Positions 16,856 to 23,933 of a stretch of DNA of 37,949 bases are shown here, piece after piece. How positions within the stretch are numbered: the first letter of the stretch is position 1; each line of letters opens with the position of its first letter. The translations under genes and the position numbers were made by a program. Below the pieces are notes generated by a model that ran no database searches, was not told the DNA's origin, and saw only the letters and a list, made by a program, of their open reading frames with translations. Source of the DNA: CAYRMV01 sp964425255 (lineage in GTDB: Bacteria; Bacteroidota; Bacteroidia; Flavobacteriales_D; Crocinitomicaceae); NCBI GenBank assembly GCA_964425255.1, contig CAYRMV010000017.1, positions 1 through 37,949 on the forward strand, in the 5' to 3' direction.

Positions 16856-16876
16856 CTGAAAACCAGAAATAAAATT

Positions 16877-17842
16877 ATGCGATCCATTTTGATTATGTTG
16901 TTGGCTTTGCCGACACTCTCCACTGCGCAATTGCCATCCCCCAACTGGGATCATGAAATGATTGAGGTCATCCAACCTGAAAAATCAGGCGTTTTAATGG
17001 GAACTCATAGTTTGTTTCACGAAAATTGGGACGACTTGAATCAACCACTTTTTTGGAAAAAAATCATGGTTCTTTCACCCGATTCAGTGTTGATCAATGT
17101 TGCATCGAATCGACAGGTTTTAGAAAAAATGGCACTTAAAGATTGGCACAAACAGACGGAAGCAGAAAAAGATGCCTTCAAAATTGCCTTGAAAGAAAAA
17201 CATGGAATAGCCAGTCACGAAGCAATCTTTGTTACTTCTGGAAAAAATGATTTCTATCGTTTCAAAGAGGTGTATCCAACGATTACAAAAGGAATTTTGG
17301 CTTTTGAAAAATACGGGGTCGATCCATGGTATGCACAAGCGATTTTATTGATTGAAAGTCCGGGGAAACTTGCCAAATCTTCTGCCGGCGCATATGGTGC
17401 ATTTCAATTGATGCCGGGTGTTGCTCGTGCACAAGGTTTGACAGTAAATAATCACGTAGACGAACGAAAAGATTTTGATCGCTCTGCTTATGGTGCTTCT
17501 CGCTTGATTCAACGGGTGTGTATTCCTGAAGCTAAACGAATTTTAGATGCGCAAGGACTTTCTTACAATGAAACTGATTTGTGGTTTCGATTATTTGTTC
17601 TTCATGTCTATCATGCGGGAGCAATGAATGTAAAAGCGGTTGTAAATAAAATCGATCCAGTTGTTGGCGGTCAAGAGTTGATTCAGAAAATGTGGCAAAC
17701 AACGGCTGCTTCTTTCGGAAACTCTTCTCAAAATTACACCCAACTAGCTCTAGCAGCTCAACTTGTTCTTCATGACATGGTGTCGAATGAATGTGTTCAA
17801 CTTTTTGATTGTTCTCATCTTCCTGCCGAAAATGAAAAATAA
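16877..17842 (+). CDS. Lytic transglycosylase (SLT domain), exported
   Basis: Cleaves peptidoglycan glycan strands with formation of anhydromuramic ends. 321 residues: signal peptide (1-17, MRSILIMLLALPTLSTA), an N-terminal region of about 125 residues without a recognised domain, then a C-terminal SLT fold. Motifs: AQAILLIESPG with the catalytic Glu160, SAGAYGAFQLMPGVA and YGASRLI, then HVYHAGAMNV at the position of the usual AYNAG motif. The IESPG form differs from the common ESxF/N sequence. No cell-wall-binding LysM domain is present. Confidence 0.88.
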   Translation: MRSILIMLLALPTLSTAQLPSPNWDHEMIEVIQPEKSGVLMGTHSLFHENWDDLNQPLFWKKIMVLSPDSVLINVASNRQVLEKMALKDWHKQTEAEKDAFKIALKEKHGIASHEAIFVTSGKNDFYRFKEVYPTITKGILAFEKYGVDPWYAQAILLIESPGKLAKSSAGAYGAFQLMPGVARAQGLTVNNHVDERKDFDRSAYGASRLIQRVCIPEAKRILDAQGLSYNETDLWFRLFVLHVYHAGAMNVKAVVNKIDPVVGGQELIQKMWQTTAASFGNSSQNYTQLALAAQLVLHDMVSNECVQLFDCSHLPAENEK

Positions 17843-17846
17843 TTTT

Positions 17847-17873
17847 TTTGTAAGATAAAATTTTCTACTTTCG
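17847..17873 (+). promoter_or_regulatory. Possible promoter of the two-repeat protein gene
   Basis: TTTG at 17847-17850, a short 15-base spacer and TACTTTCG at 17866-17873, 26 bases before the ATG. The same TACTTTCG occurs upstream of the gene at 3407. Confidence 0.45.
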
Positions 17874-17899
17874 TTTCATATTCACGAAAAAGAAAAGAG

Positions 17900-18679
17900 A
17901 TGAAAAACACATTGCTACTATTGCTCTTAATGGTTGGGGGAACCACATTTGCAGCAAAAACAGTCAGTCTAACTGTTGAATGGAACTTCACGAATGTTAT
18001 TCAAGGGTACGACCATGACAACAAAATTTTTGTGTATGTCGATGACGTATTTGTTGGCGAATCGTCTGTCTACAAGCAAACCCAAAAAGCAAGTTATACG
18101 GTTCAGGTACCTACTGGAAACCATAAAATCCGCATTGAAGATTATGCTTTGTACGAAGGGAAATGGGAACTTCATACTAAAGCAAACCAATATTCTGTCG
18201 ATGCGATTTATGAAAACACCTTTGCATTCAAATCCAAAGCTTCTATCAAGTTGGTTTTTGATATTAATACGGAGACTTCAGATGTTCGTTATTCAGGTTT
18301 GAAAGAAGCAACTAATAAAGGAGATGCGAAATTAGAGATTACATGGATTTATGAAAATGTGCAACAAGGATACGATCACGATAACAAAATGATTGTCTTT
18401 GTTGATGGGAAAAAAGTAGGTGAATCTGGCGTTTATTTAGAGTCAAAAAAAGGAAAATATGTCATCAATGTGCCTAAAGGTTCGCACAAAATTTCGATTG
18501 AAAATTATGCTTTTTATGAAGGAGAATGGGAACTTCATGTGATTGAAAATAATTATTCTGTGGATGCTTATTTCAGTGATCAAGTGGAAATAAAAAAGAA
18601 ATTACACAAGATTGATTTAGTTTTCGATATTGCCAAAGAAACAACTACTGTTAAAATTGACGGAAAAAAGAAAAACTAA
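17900..18679 (+). CDS. Secreted protein of two tandem ~108-residue repeats, family unknown
   Basis: 259 residues: signal peptide (1-19, ending GTTFAAK), repeat A at about 22-129 and repeat B at about 144-252, joined by a short linker. By hand alignment roughly half the positions are identical; the strongest shared blocks are QGYDHDNK, VGES-VY, YA-YEG-WELH and YSVDA, then LVFDI. The strand pattern suggests an all-beta sandwich; the conserved acidic YDHDN block could bind a metal, which is speculation. It has its own promoter, and a 211-base AT-rich spacer without a convincing gene follows. I do not recognise the family. Confidence 0.82.
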   Translation: MKNTLLLLLLMVGGTTFAAKTVSLTVEWNFTNVIQGYDHDNKIFVYVDDVFVGESSVYKQTQKASYTVQVPTGNHKIRIEDYALYEGKWELHTKANQYSVDAIYENTFAFKSKASIKLVFDINTETSDVRYSGLKEATNKGDAKLEITWIYENVQQGYDHDNKMIVFVDGKKVGESGVYLESKKGKYVINVPKGSHKISIENYAFYEGEWELHVIENNYSVDAYFSDQVEIKKKLHKIDLVFDIAKETTTVKIDGKKKN

Positions 18680-18890
18680 ACAGTCATTATCATTTACGTT
18701 TCTAGTATTCTTATTTTATCTAAAAAAATAATTGATTTACAGTTTATTCTCTTTATGGAAGTGGGATAAAGGGAGAGGAGAATTTAATTTACTTTAAATA
18801 TTGATGACCAAAATGATTATTTATTTACTGGTTAAGATTACAATATGTGATTAAACATTTAAATGCTAACTTAGTTTTAACAATCAATTT

Positions 18891-19796
18891 ATGTTACACG
18901 AAGGAATAAAATTAGAAAATCATTACGATGGAAAAGTTATAAATAATCGATTTGGAGAATTTTTTCATATTTCAAGTATTGAAAAAGTTAAATTAAAAAA
19001 ACCTGACTTAGAGATAATAAAACAAAATCTTGTTTGTGATATATCAGTTATTGATGGGATTGGTGAAAAATCTAAAAAGAAACTTAACAAGCAAGGTTTT
19101 ATTTCGGTCTATGATCTTCTTAGTCATCCGAAATTTGGGAATGATGCCGCTAAATACATATGTGAAGTTGAGAATAATGATGTATTAAAGATCTATGATC
19201 GACTATCAAAAAGATTTACATCAACTAACCAATTATTCATTTCAAATTCAGCACTTTTTGATTTTTCTGAAATTTTATTTATTGATATTGAAACTTTGGG
19301 ATTAGGTGAGTCTCCAATTTTTTTAATTGGAATTGCAGGATTTAAAGAGAATAATTTGATTATAGATCAATTTTTTATTCGAAAATTAAAAGAAGAAAAG
19401 TCGGCATTAGTCTGTTTTAATGAAAGTTTAAAAGAAAAAAAAGCAATTTTTTCATTTAATGGTAAATCATTCGACATACCTCGAATTCAAAAAAGGATGG
19501 GAAGTCGTGATATTGATATTAATTTAAATATTCCTCACTTTGATTTAAAATATTTATCACAAAAAGCTTATGCTAAACGAATTGATGATTTTAAACTAAC
19601 GACAATTGAAAGAATTATATTTAAAGAGATCAGAAAAAATGATGTACCAAGTTCTAGTATTCCAGGGTTATATAAAGATTTTTTAGATTCAAATAATTTT
19701 GAAAAAATAGTAACTATAATAGATCATAACAAAAAAGACCTAATAACATCTTCAAAAATTTACTTGAAACTAATAAATAACAAACTTAAAAAGTAA
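18891..19796 (+). CDS. YprB-like RNase H-fold 3'-5' exonuclease with helix-hairpin-helix
   Basis: 301 residues. A helix-hairpin-helix-like stretch lies at 53-75 (VIDGIGEKSKKKLNKQGF), followed by a DnaQ-like exonuclease domain: Exo I with Asp132 and Glu134 (LFIDIETLGLG), Exo II FNGKSFD with Asp195, and Exo III DHNKKD with His279 and Asp283. This DEDDh-type set is that of the YprB/ribonuclease_H_2 family, whose substrate is not established. It is the first gene of the AT-rich operon, four bases ahead of xseA. The 211 bases upstream show no clear promoter. A catalytic nuclease is very likely; DNA or RNA specificity is not decided, though linkage to exonuclease VII favours single-stranded DNA processing. 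Confidence 0.85.
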   Translation: MLHEGIKLENHYDGKVINNRFGEFFHISSIEKVKLKKPDLEIIKQNLVCDISVIDGIGEKSKKKLNKQGFISVYDLLSHPKFGNDAAKYICEVENNDVLKIYDRLSKRFTSTNQLFISNSALFDFSEILFIDIETLGLGESPIFLIGIAGFKENNLIIDQFFIRKLKEEKSALVCFNESLKEKKAIFSFNGKSFDIPRIQKRMGSRDIDINLNIPHFDLKYLSQKAYAKRIDDFKLTTIERIIFKEIRKNDVPSSSIPGLYKDFLDSNNFEKIVTIIDHNKKDLITSSKIYLKLINNKLKK

Positions 19797-19800
19797 CTTC

Positions 19801-20940
19801 ATGCCACCAATTGTAAAACTTTCCAAACTTGTTTCAGAAATTGACGATAAAATTAAAAATGTCTTTACAAATAATACTTTTTGGATTAAGGCAGAACTTT
19901 CTGGAGTAAAAAAGTTTCCGAATAAATCAATTTGCTATTTTGATTTGATTGAAAAAGATGAAAACGAAGAAACAGTTATAAGATGTTTTGTTGGGAAAGA
20001 AAATTATTTTTTTATAAAAGAGTTTGAAAAAGAAACAGGGAAAGAGTTCAAACTAGGTATTCAAATTACCTGTAGAGTAAAAATTTCATTTTATAAAAGT
20101 AAAAGCCAACTTCAATTTGAAGTTGTAGAAATTGATTCTGATTTTGAACTTGGTAAATTTGAACTTCAAAAACAAAAAGTAATTGAAGAACTTTCAAAAA
20201 ACAAATCTATAATTATCAATAAAAAAGGGATTATAGAAACTTGGAATAATTCAATTAAAATTCCAAAAGTTATACAGAAAATAGCATTAATCACAGCTGC
20301 AAATTCAGACGGTCAAAGAGATTTTAAGTCAGTATTAAAAAAAAATGATTTAGGATATGATTTTCAAATATTTGAATTTTTAACATCTATGCAAGGTAAA
20401 AACACCTCGTTAAATATAATCGAAAAGCTAAATGAGATTAAAGAAATGAATTTTGATATTGTTGTAATTACTCGCGGTGGGGGCGCAGATACAGACTTCT
20501 TAGAGTTTAACGATTATAATCTATCTCAAGTAGTAGCCAAGTATAAAACGCCTATTTTTACAGGAATTGGGCACGATAGAAATGAATTTATTATTGATAT
20601 CGTGGCAAATAAAAAATTTAGGACACCTCTAGAAGTTAGTTATTTCATCATAGACCATAATCGTAATTTTGAGATGGAAATATTAAATTTTCATAATAAG
20701 ATAAAAATGGCAGCACATAAAAAAATAAGTATTACTAGTGAAAGATTATCAAATTATAAGTTCATAGTAAAATATCTTGATCCAGAAACTATTTTAAAAA
20801 AAGGTTTTGCAATTATAAGAAGTAATGAAAAGATTGTAATTAATCCAGAAAAAATAAATTTGAATTCAGAAATACAAATTACATTAAAAAACCAAATTTT
20901 ATACAGCAACGTGTTAAAAAAAACAGATTATGAAAGATGA
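19801..20940 (+). CDS. xseA: Exonuclease VII large subunit, short form
   Basis: XseA with XseB degrades single-stranded DNA from both ends into oligonucleotides. 379 residues: OB-fold near 1-110 (NTFWIKAELSGVKKF), then the catalytic domain with KIALITAANSDGQRDF, RGGG at 225-228 (ITRGGGADTDFLEFND) and GIGHDRNEF with His258, then FRTPLEVSYFIIDHNRNFE. In better-known homologues the second motif is usually GHExD. The C-terminal coiled coil is much shorter than in E. coli XseA (about 450 residues), so fewer XseB copies may bind. Divergent but complete; overlaps xseB by 11 bases. Confidence 0.92.
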   Translation: MPPIVKLSKLVSEIDDKIKNVFTNNTFWIKAELSGVKKFPNKSICYFDLIEKDENEETVIRCFVGKENYFFIKEFEKETGKEFKLGIQITCRVKISFYKSKSQLQFEVVEIDSDFELGKFELQKQKVIEELSKNKSIIINKKGIIETWNNSIKIPKVIQKIALITAANSDGQRDFKSVLKKNDLGYDFQIFEFLTSMQGKNTSLNIIEKLNEIKEMNFDIVVITRGGGADTDFLEFNDYNLSQVVAKYKTPIFTGIGHDRNEFIIDIVANKKFRTPLEVSYFIIDHNRNFEMEILNFHNKIKMAAHKKISITSERLSNYKFIVKYLDPETILKKGFAIIRSNEKIVINPEKINLNSEIQITLKNQILYSNVLKKTDYER

Positions 20941-21115
20941 GCGTACATTTGATGAAGCATATTTAGAATTATTTATTCTTGTTCAACAATTAGAAAGTGA
21001 TAAAATTCAATTAGATACTCTTAATGATAAAGTTAAAGAAGCGAATGAATTAATTGAATATTGTCAAAAAAAATTGAGGAACATTGAAAAAAAATTTAAA
21101 AATCAAATAGGATAA
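20930..21115 (+). CDS. xseB: Exonuclease VII small subunit
   Basis: 61 residues forming two helices (FDEAYLELFILVQQLESDK, DTLNDKVKEANELIEYCQKK), the normal size and shape of XseB, which clamps the coiled coil of XseA. It starts inside the end of xseA (11-base overlap), so the subunits are translationally coupled. Last gene of the AT-rich operon; convergent with the DUF1287 gene 60 bases on. I see no good terminator hairpin in that gap. Confidence 0.9.
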   Translation: MKDERTFDEAYLELFILVQQLESDKIQLDTLNDKVKEANELIEYCQKKLRNIEKKFKNQIG

Positions 21116-21175
21116 ATAAGAAAAGGAACTTTAAAAGTTTTCAGGATCAAAGTACATACTTCTTTTTGGGCTTTT

Positions 21176-21817
21176 TTATGGAGTAGTTTTATACCGATAA
21201 TGTCCTATTATGGTAAAATCAAACAGACAATCTTCTTCTACTTGCCCCGCACCGATGTTGTGAATGATTGTATAGCGGGAGTTTGACGCATTTTTTCGAT
21301 TGGAAACAATACCTATGTGCGTTTGACCACTTGAAAGTTTCCAACAAACCACATCTCCGGGAAGGTAATCATTGGCGTTTTGCGATTTGGATTGACTCGC
21401 ATTTTGTCGTTCGAAAAAAGTCATCAAATTAGGAACACGGCGATGATCGATGTTCGAATCGGTTTTTTTCATTCCCCAAATGCTTGGATAAGATGAAAAA
21501 TGACGCTTCATGTCTTCATGTACCAATTGTTGTAAATCAATTCCAATCTTTCGGTATGCCCGAATCACCACATCGGTACAAACACCTTTATTTGCAGGCA
21601 CATCTCCGTTGGGATAATCCATTCGGAAGTAAGCAGGATCATAGGTAACTTCTTCTTTTGTTAACTCAAATGCTGCATGAGCAAGTGGATTTCCGAGCGA
21701 ATCAATTTGACTACTTTTCTCCGATTCGATTGCCCGATTTTCTTGACAGCGTGAAAAAGAGATTACCGTTAAAAAAAGAAAAGTGACAAACGTTAATTTT
21801 ACTGTTTTTTGATCCAT
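21176..21817 (-). CDS. DUF1287 family protein, exported
   Basis: 213 residues with an N-terminal hydrophobic signal (VKLTFVTFLFLTVISFSRC; the residue before Cys is Arg, so a lipobox is unlikely). The family pattern is clear: YDPAYFRMDYPNGDVP, GVCTDVVIRAYRKIGID, SNIDHRRVPNLMTFF, LPGDVVCWKL and GQTHIGIVS. The Cys of GVCTD and the His of THIG resemble the pair of NlpC/P60-like cysteine peptidases, so an envelope amidase or peptidase is possible but not established for DUF1287. Its start overlaps the end of the upstream TPR gene by 19 bases. Confidence 0.87.
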   Translation of the reverse strand: MDQKTVKLTFVTFLFLTVISFSRCQENRAIESEKSSQIDSLGNPLAHAAFELTKEEVTYDPAYFRMDYPNGDVPANKGVCTDVVIRAYRKIGIDLQQLVHEDMKRHFSSYPSIWGMKKTDSNIDHRRVPNLMTFFERQNASQSKSQNANDYLPGDVVCWKLSSGQTHIGIVSNRKNASNSRYTIIHNIGAGQVEEDCLFDFTIIGHYRYKTTP

Positions 21818-22812
21818 ACACTAAACGCATCTAATTGAGTAGGATTGTCATTAATCCATTTGTTTGCATTTTCATTCGTAGATCTTAGAATATACATTGA
21901 ATAAGCGGTCATGTGATCCGACTTGGCAATTTCGTAAAAAACGGGCGCATACAAATTCCAGTAAATCCCTTTGTTTTTATCCTTTTTCATTTCACCAATG
22001 ATCTTGTAAATCGATTGTAAATTATCTCGAAAAATATCTTCGTTTGTTCGTTTGATTTGACCGTCAGTAATTTCGGCTGCGCTTAAAATTCCCAACATTA
22101 ATTCAGCTGAAGAAAATTCACTCTCTAGTGAACTTGGTGAAAGATTGATAGTTATTTGTTTTTTGTCACCATCCGATTCAACAGGTTTTGGAACAAGCAT
22201 TTCATACAAAGCACTTGAAGCAATTTGAGATCTACTCGTGTTGGATTCAAGCAGTAGGAAATAGGAAAAACCAAGTAATGCTTGAATCTTATTTCCATTA
22301 AATTCTTGGATTCGAGCGAGTAACAAATGACTACTTCCATGACTCGGTTTTGCTTGAATGGCTTCAATTAGGTGTTTTTCAGCATCTACAGAATTGTTAT
22401 TGTTGACATACGTTAATGCCAAATTATAATGCAACAAATGGTGATCACCGAACTTTTTGATTCCTTTTTTAAGCAATTTTATCGCTTCATCTTGTTTACC
22501 GATATAATCCAAGCAAGAACCTTTGGTGATGTATGCTTCCAAAACGTGATTTTTGTCTTTTTCAATCACAAAATCAGCATGTTTGATTGCTTTTTTGTAT
22601 TCTTTCAGAGACATGTAGGTCATCGAAAGTTCATAATGCAAAGCTTCCGATTTGGAATCAACTTCCAAACCTTTTAAATAAACACCGATTGCTTCTTCGT
22701 ATTTTCCTGCATCGTGCAGTTCGATTCCTTCTCGAATAAATGATTCAACTGAGTTTTGTGACCAAACATTCCATGGAATAAAAAAGATAAAAATAATAGT
22801 TAATTTTTTCAT
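21799..22812 (-). CDS. Exported TPR-repeat protein
   Basis: 337 residues from the ATG at 22812, where the signal peptide begins (MKKLTIIFIFFIPWNVWSQ); an ORF opening 12 codons earlier lacks this logic. Residues 25-200 are four to five tetratricopeptide repeats (GKYEEAIGVYLKGLEVDSKS, KEYKKAIKHADFVIEKDKNH, GKQDEAIKLLKKGIKKFGDH, NSVDAEKHLIEAIQAKPSHG). The C-terminal 130 residues are not repeats and are unrecognised. A periplasmic scaffold is the likely role. It overlaps the DUF1287 gene and may be co-expressed with it. Confidence 0.82.
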   Translation of the reverse strand: MKKLTIIFIFFIPWNVWSQNSVESFIREGIELHDAGKYEEAIGVYLKGLEVDSKSEALHYELSMTYMSLKEYKKAIKHADFVIEKDKNHVLEAYITKGSCLDYIGKQDEAIKLLKKGIKKFGDHHLLHYNLALTYVNNNNSVDAEKHLIEAIQAKPSHGSSHLLLARIQEFNGNKIQALLGFSYFLLLESNTSRSQIASSALYEMLVPKPVESDGDKKQITINLSPSSLESEFSSAELMLGILSAAEITDGQIKRTNEDIFRDNLQSIYKIIGEMKKDKNKGIYWNLYAPVFYEIAKSDHMTAYSMYILRSTNENANKWINDNPTQLDAFSVWIKKQ

Positions 22813-22897
22813 TTTCTGTTGATTAGTTAGGGCTTTAAGTGAAATCACGTAAAATCCAAATTCAATTTAAGATATGAATTTACACGAAATATGAGTA

Positions 22898-22921
22898 AAA
22901 TCAAATTTTTTTATTTGATTT
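22898..22921 (-). terminator. Weak AT-rich hairpin after the heme operon
   Basis: AAATCAAAT pairs with ATTTGATTT around a 6-base run of T, 43 bases past the end of the HmuY lipoprotein gene. The stem is nearly all A-T and the minus-strand T tail is short, so its effect is doubtful. Confidence 0.35.
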
Positions 22922-22963
22922 AACATTTTAAGTTAATCGCTGATTGGTTTTCAACATATAAAA

Positions 22964-23932
22964 CTATGGTTCCAATTCGACTAGTTCAAATTGAGGCGCA
23001 CCTTTCACGCCATTTTGGTCGTAAAAATTAACAAAACGGAGTTTAAAAACACGGTTTTCTTGTGTGTGAATTAGGAAAGTTTTGGAATTATCCACTTCAT
23101 ATTGTCCGGAATCAAAGTTGTACGTTTTCCAATCGAAACCAATAATATCCCAATCAAAACTCAAGGTTTGTGTGGCAAAATCAAGGTAAGAAACCGATTC
23201 AAATGCTTTGTTGATAATCCGAGCTGAAGTCAAATTGGGATTTAGTAAAACACCTGTTACTGAATAAGGAGTATAATCGTGGTAAACATGCGTGTATGCT
23301 GAAATTAAAATGTCCCAATCCGTTGATTTTGGTGCGATTTCAAGTATACTTCCTTGGTTGTCAAAACTAAAATAAGTCCATGGGTTTTCGTTGCTTTTTG
23401 TCACAGAGAAAGAAATCGGAGTGGTACTATTTATCGGGCAAAATTCAATTTCGAAACTTGTTTCTGAAACCGAAATGATTTTTAATTTCATTCGTCCGAT
23501 AGCGTTTCCAGTAGTTGTTAATCCACGGTCAATAACATACACAGAATCGTGGTTTTGCCAAGTTCCAATTGCTGTAGAATCTACTTTTCCATTGGGGATG
23601 TCGTGTTTGTATCCGGCTGAATTGGTGGAGGTAAATGAGGTGATATCGGTTTTGTTGGTTCGCTTTGCGGCCATTAATTTGGATGAGTTTAAGCGAATTA
23701 AAGTTCCATTTTCACTCGATTCGAATGCTAAATCCCAAATTTCTCGGTTGTTTTGGGATATAATTTTTCGTTCACGCAAACTGAAAAAAACTTGATTTTC
23801 GTAATTAGATCCCAAACCAACTTGAATAGTTGATTCACTTGAACTTAAAGTGGATACAGGTTTTGGCAATTCTCCTTTGTCGCAAGAAACAAGGAGAATA
23901 AAAAGAAAGAAAATAGAACAAAAAGATTTCAT
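22964..23932 (-). CDS. hmuY: HmuY-family heme-binding lipoprotein
   Basis: 322 residues with a lipobox LVSC (Cys17). HmuY proteins of Bacteroidota sit on the outer membrane, capture heme and hand it to the TonB-dependent partner. Family marks: EIWDLAFES, YKHDIPNGKVDST, STDWDILISAYTHVYHDYTP, SVTGVLLNP and FDWKTYNF. Several His residues lie in the HVYHDYTP loop, but I cannot assign the heme ligands, which vary between His and Met in the family. It is the last gene of the heme operon, one base after the receptor gene. It is paralogous to the T9SS-tailed protein that opens the operon. Confidence 0.85.
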   Translation of the reverse strand: MKSFCSIFFLFILLVSCDKGELPKPVSTLSSSESTIQVGLGSNYENQVFFSLRERKIISQNNREIWDLAFESSENGTLIRLNSSKLMAAKRTNKTDITSFTSTNSAGYKHDIPNGKVDSTAIGTWQNHDSVYVIDRGLTTTGNAIGRMKLKIISVSETSFEIEFCPINSTTPISFSVTKSNENPWTYFSFDNQGSILEIAPKSTDWDILISAYTHVYHDYTPYSVTGVLLNPNLTSARIINKAFESVSYLDFATQTLSFDWDIIGFDWKTYNFDSGQYEVDNSKTFLIHTQENRVFKLRFVNFYDQNGVKGAPQFELVELEP

Positions 23933-23933
23933 T

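Larger units (their letters stand above)
18691..21120. other. AT-rich compositional island holding the nuclease operon
   Basis: Hand-counted 60-base lines in this stretch are 20-32% G+C (for example 20161-20220 at 20%), against the mid-to-upper thirties in flanking genes. Codons are dominated by AAA, AAT, ATT and GAA. The change is sharp at the end of the two-repeat protein gene and again at the minus-strand DUF1287 gene. No transposase, integrase or flanking direct repeat is visible. Confidence 0.75.

Noticed and set aside
18680..18890. RNA gene or attachment site at the left edge of the AT-rich island
   Set aside because: No tRNA-like cloverleaf, integrase gene or direct repeat matching the right edge was found.
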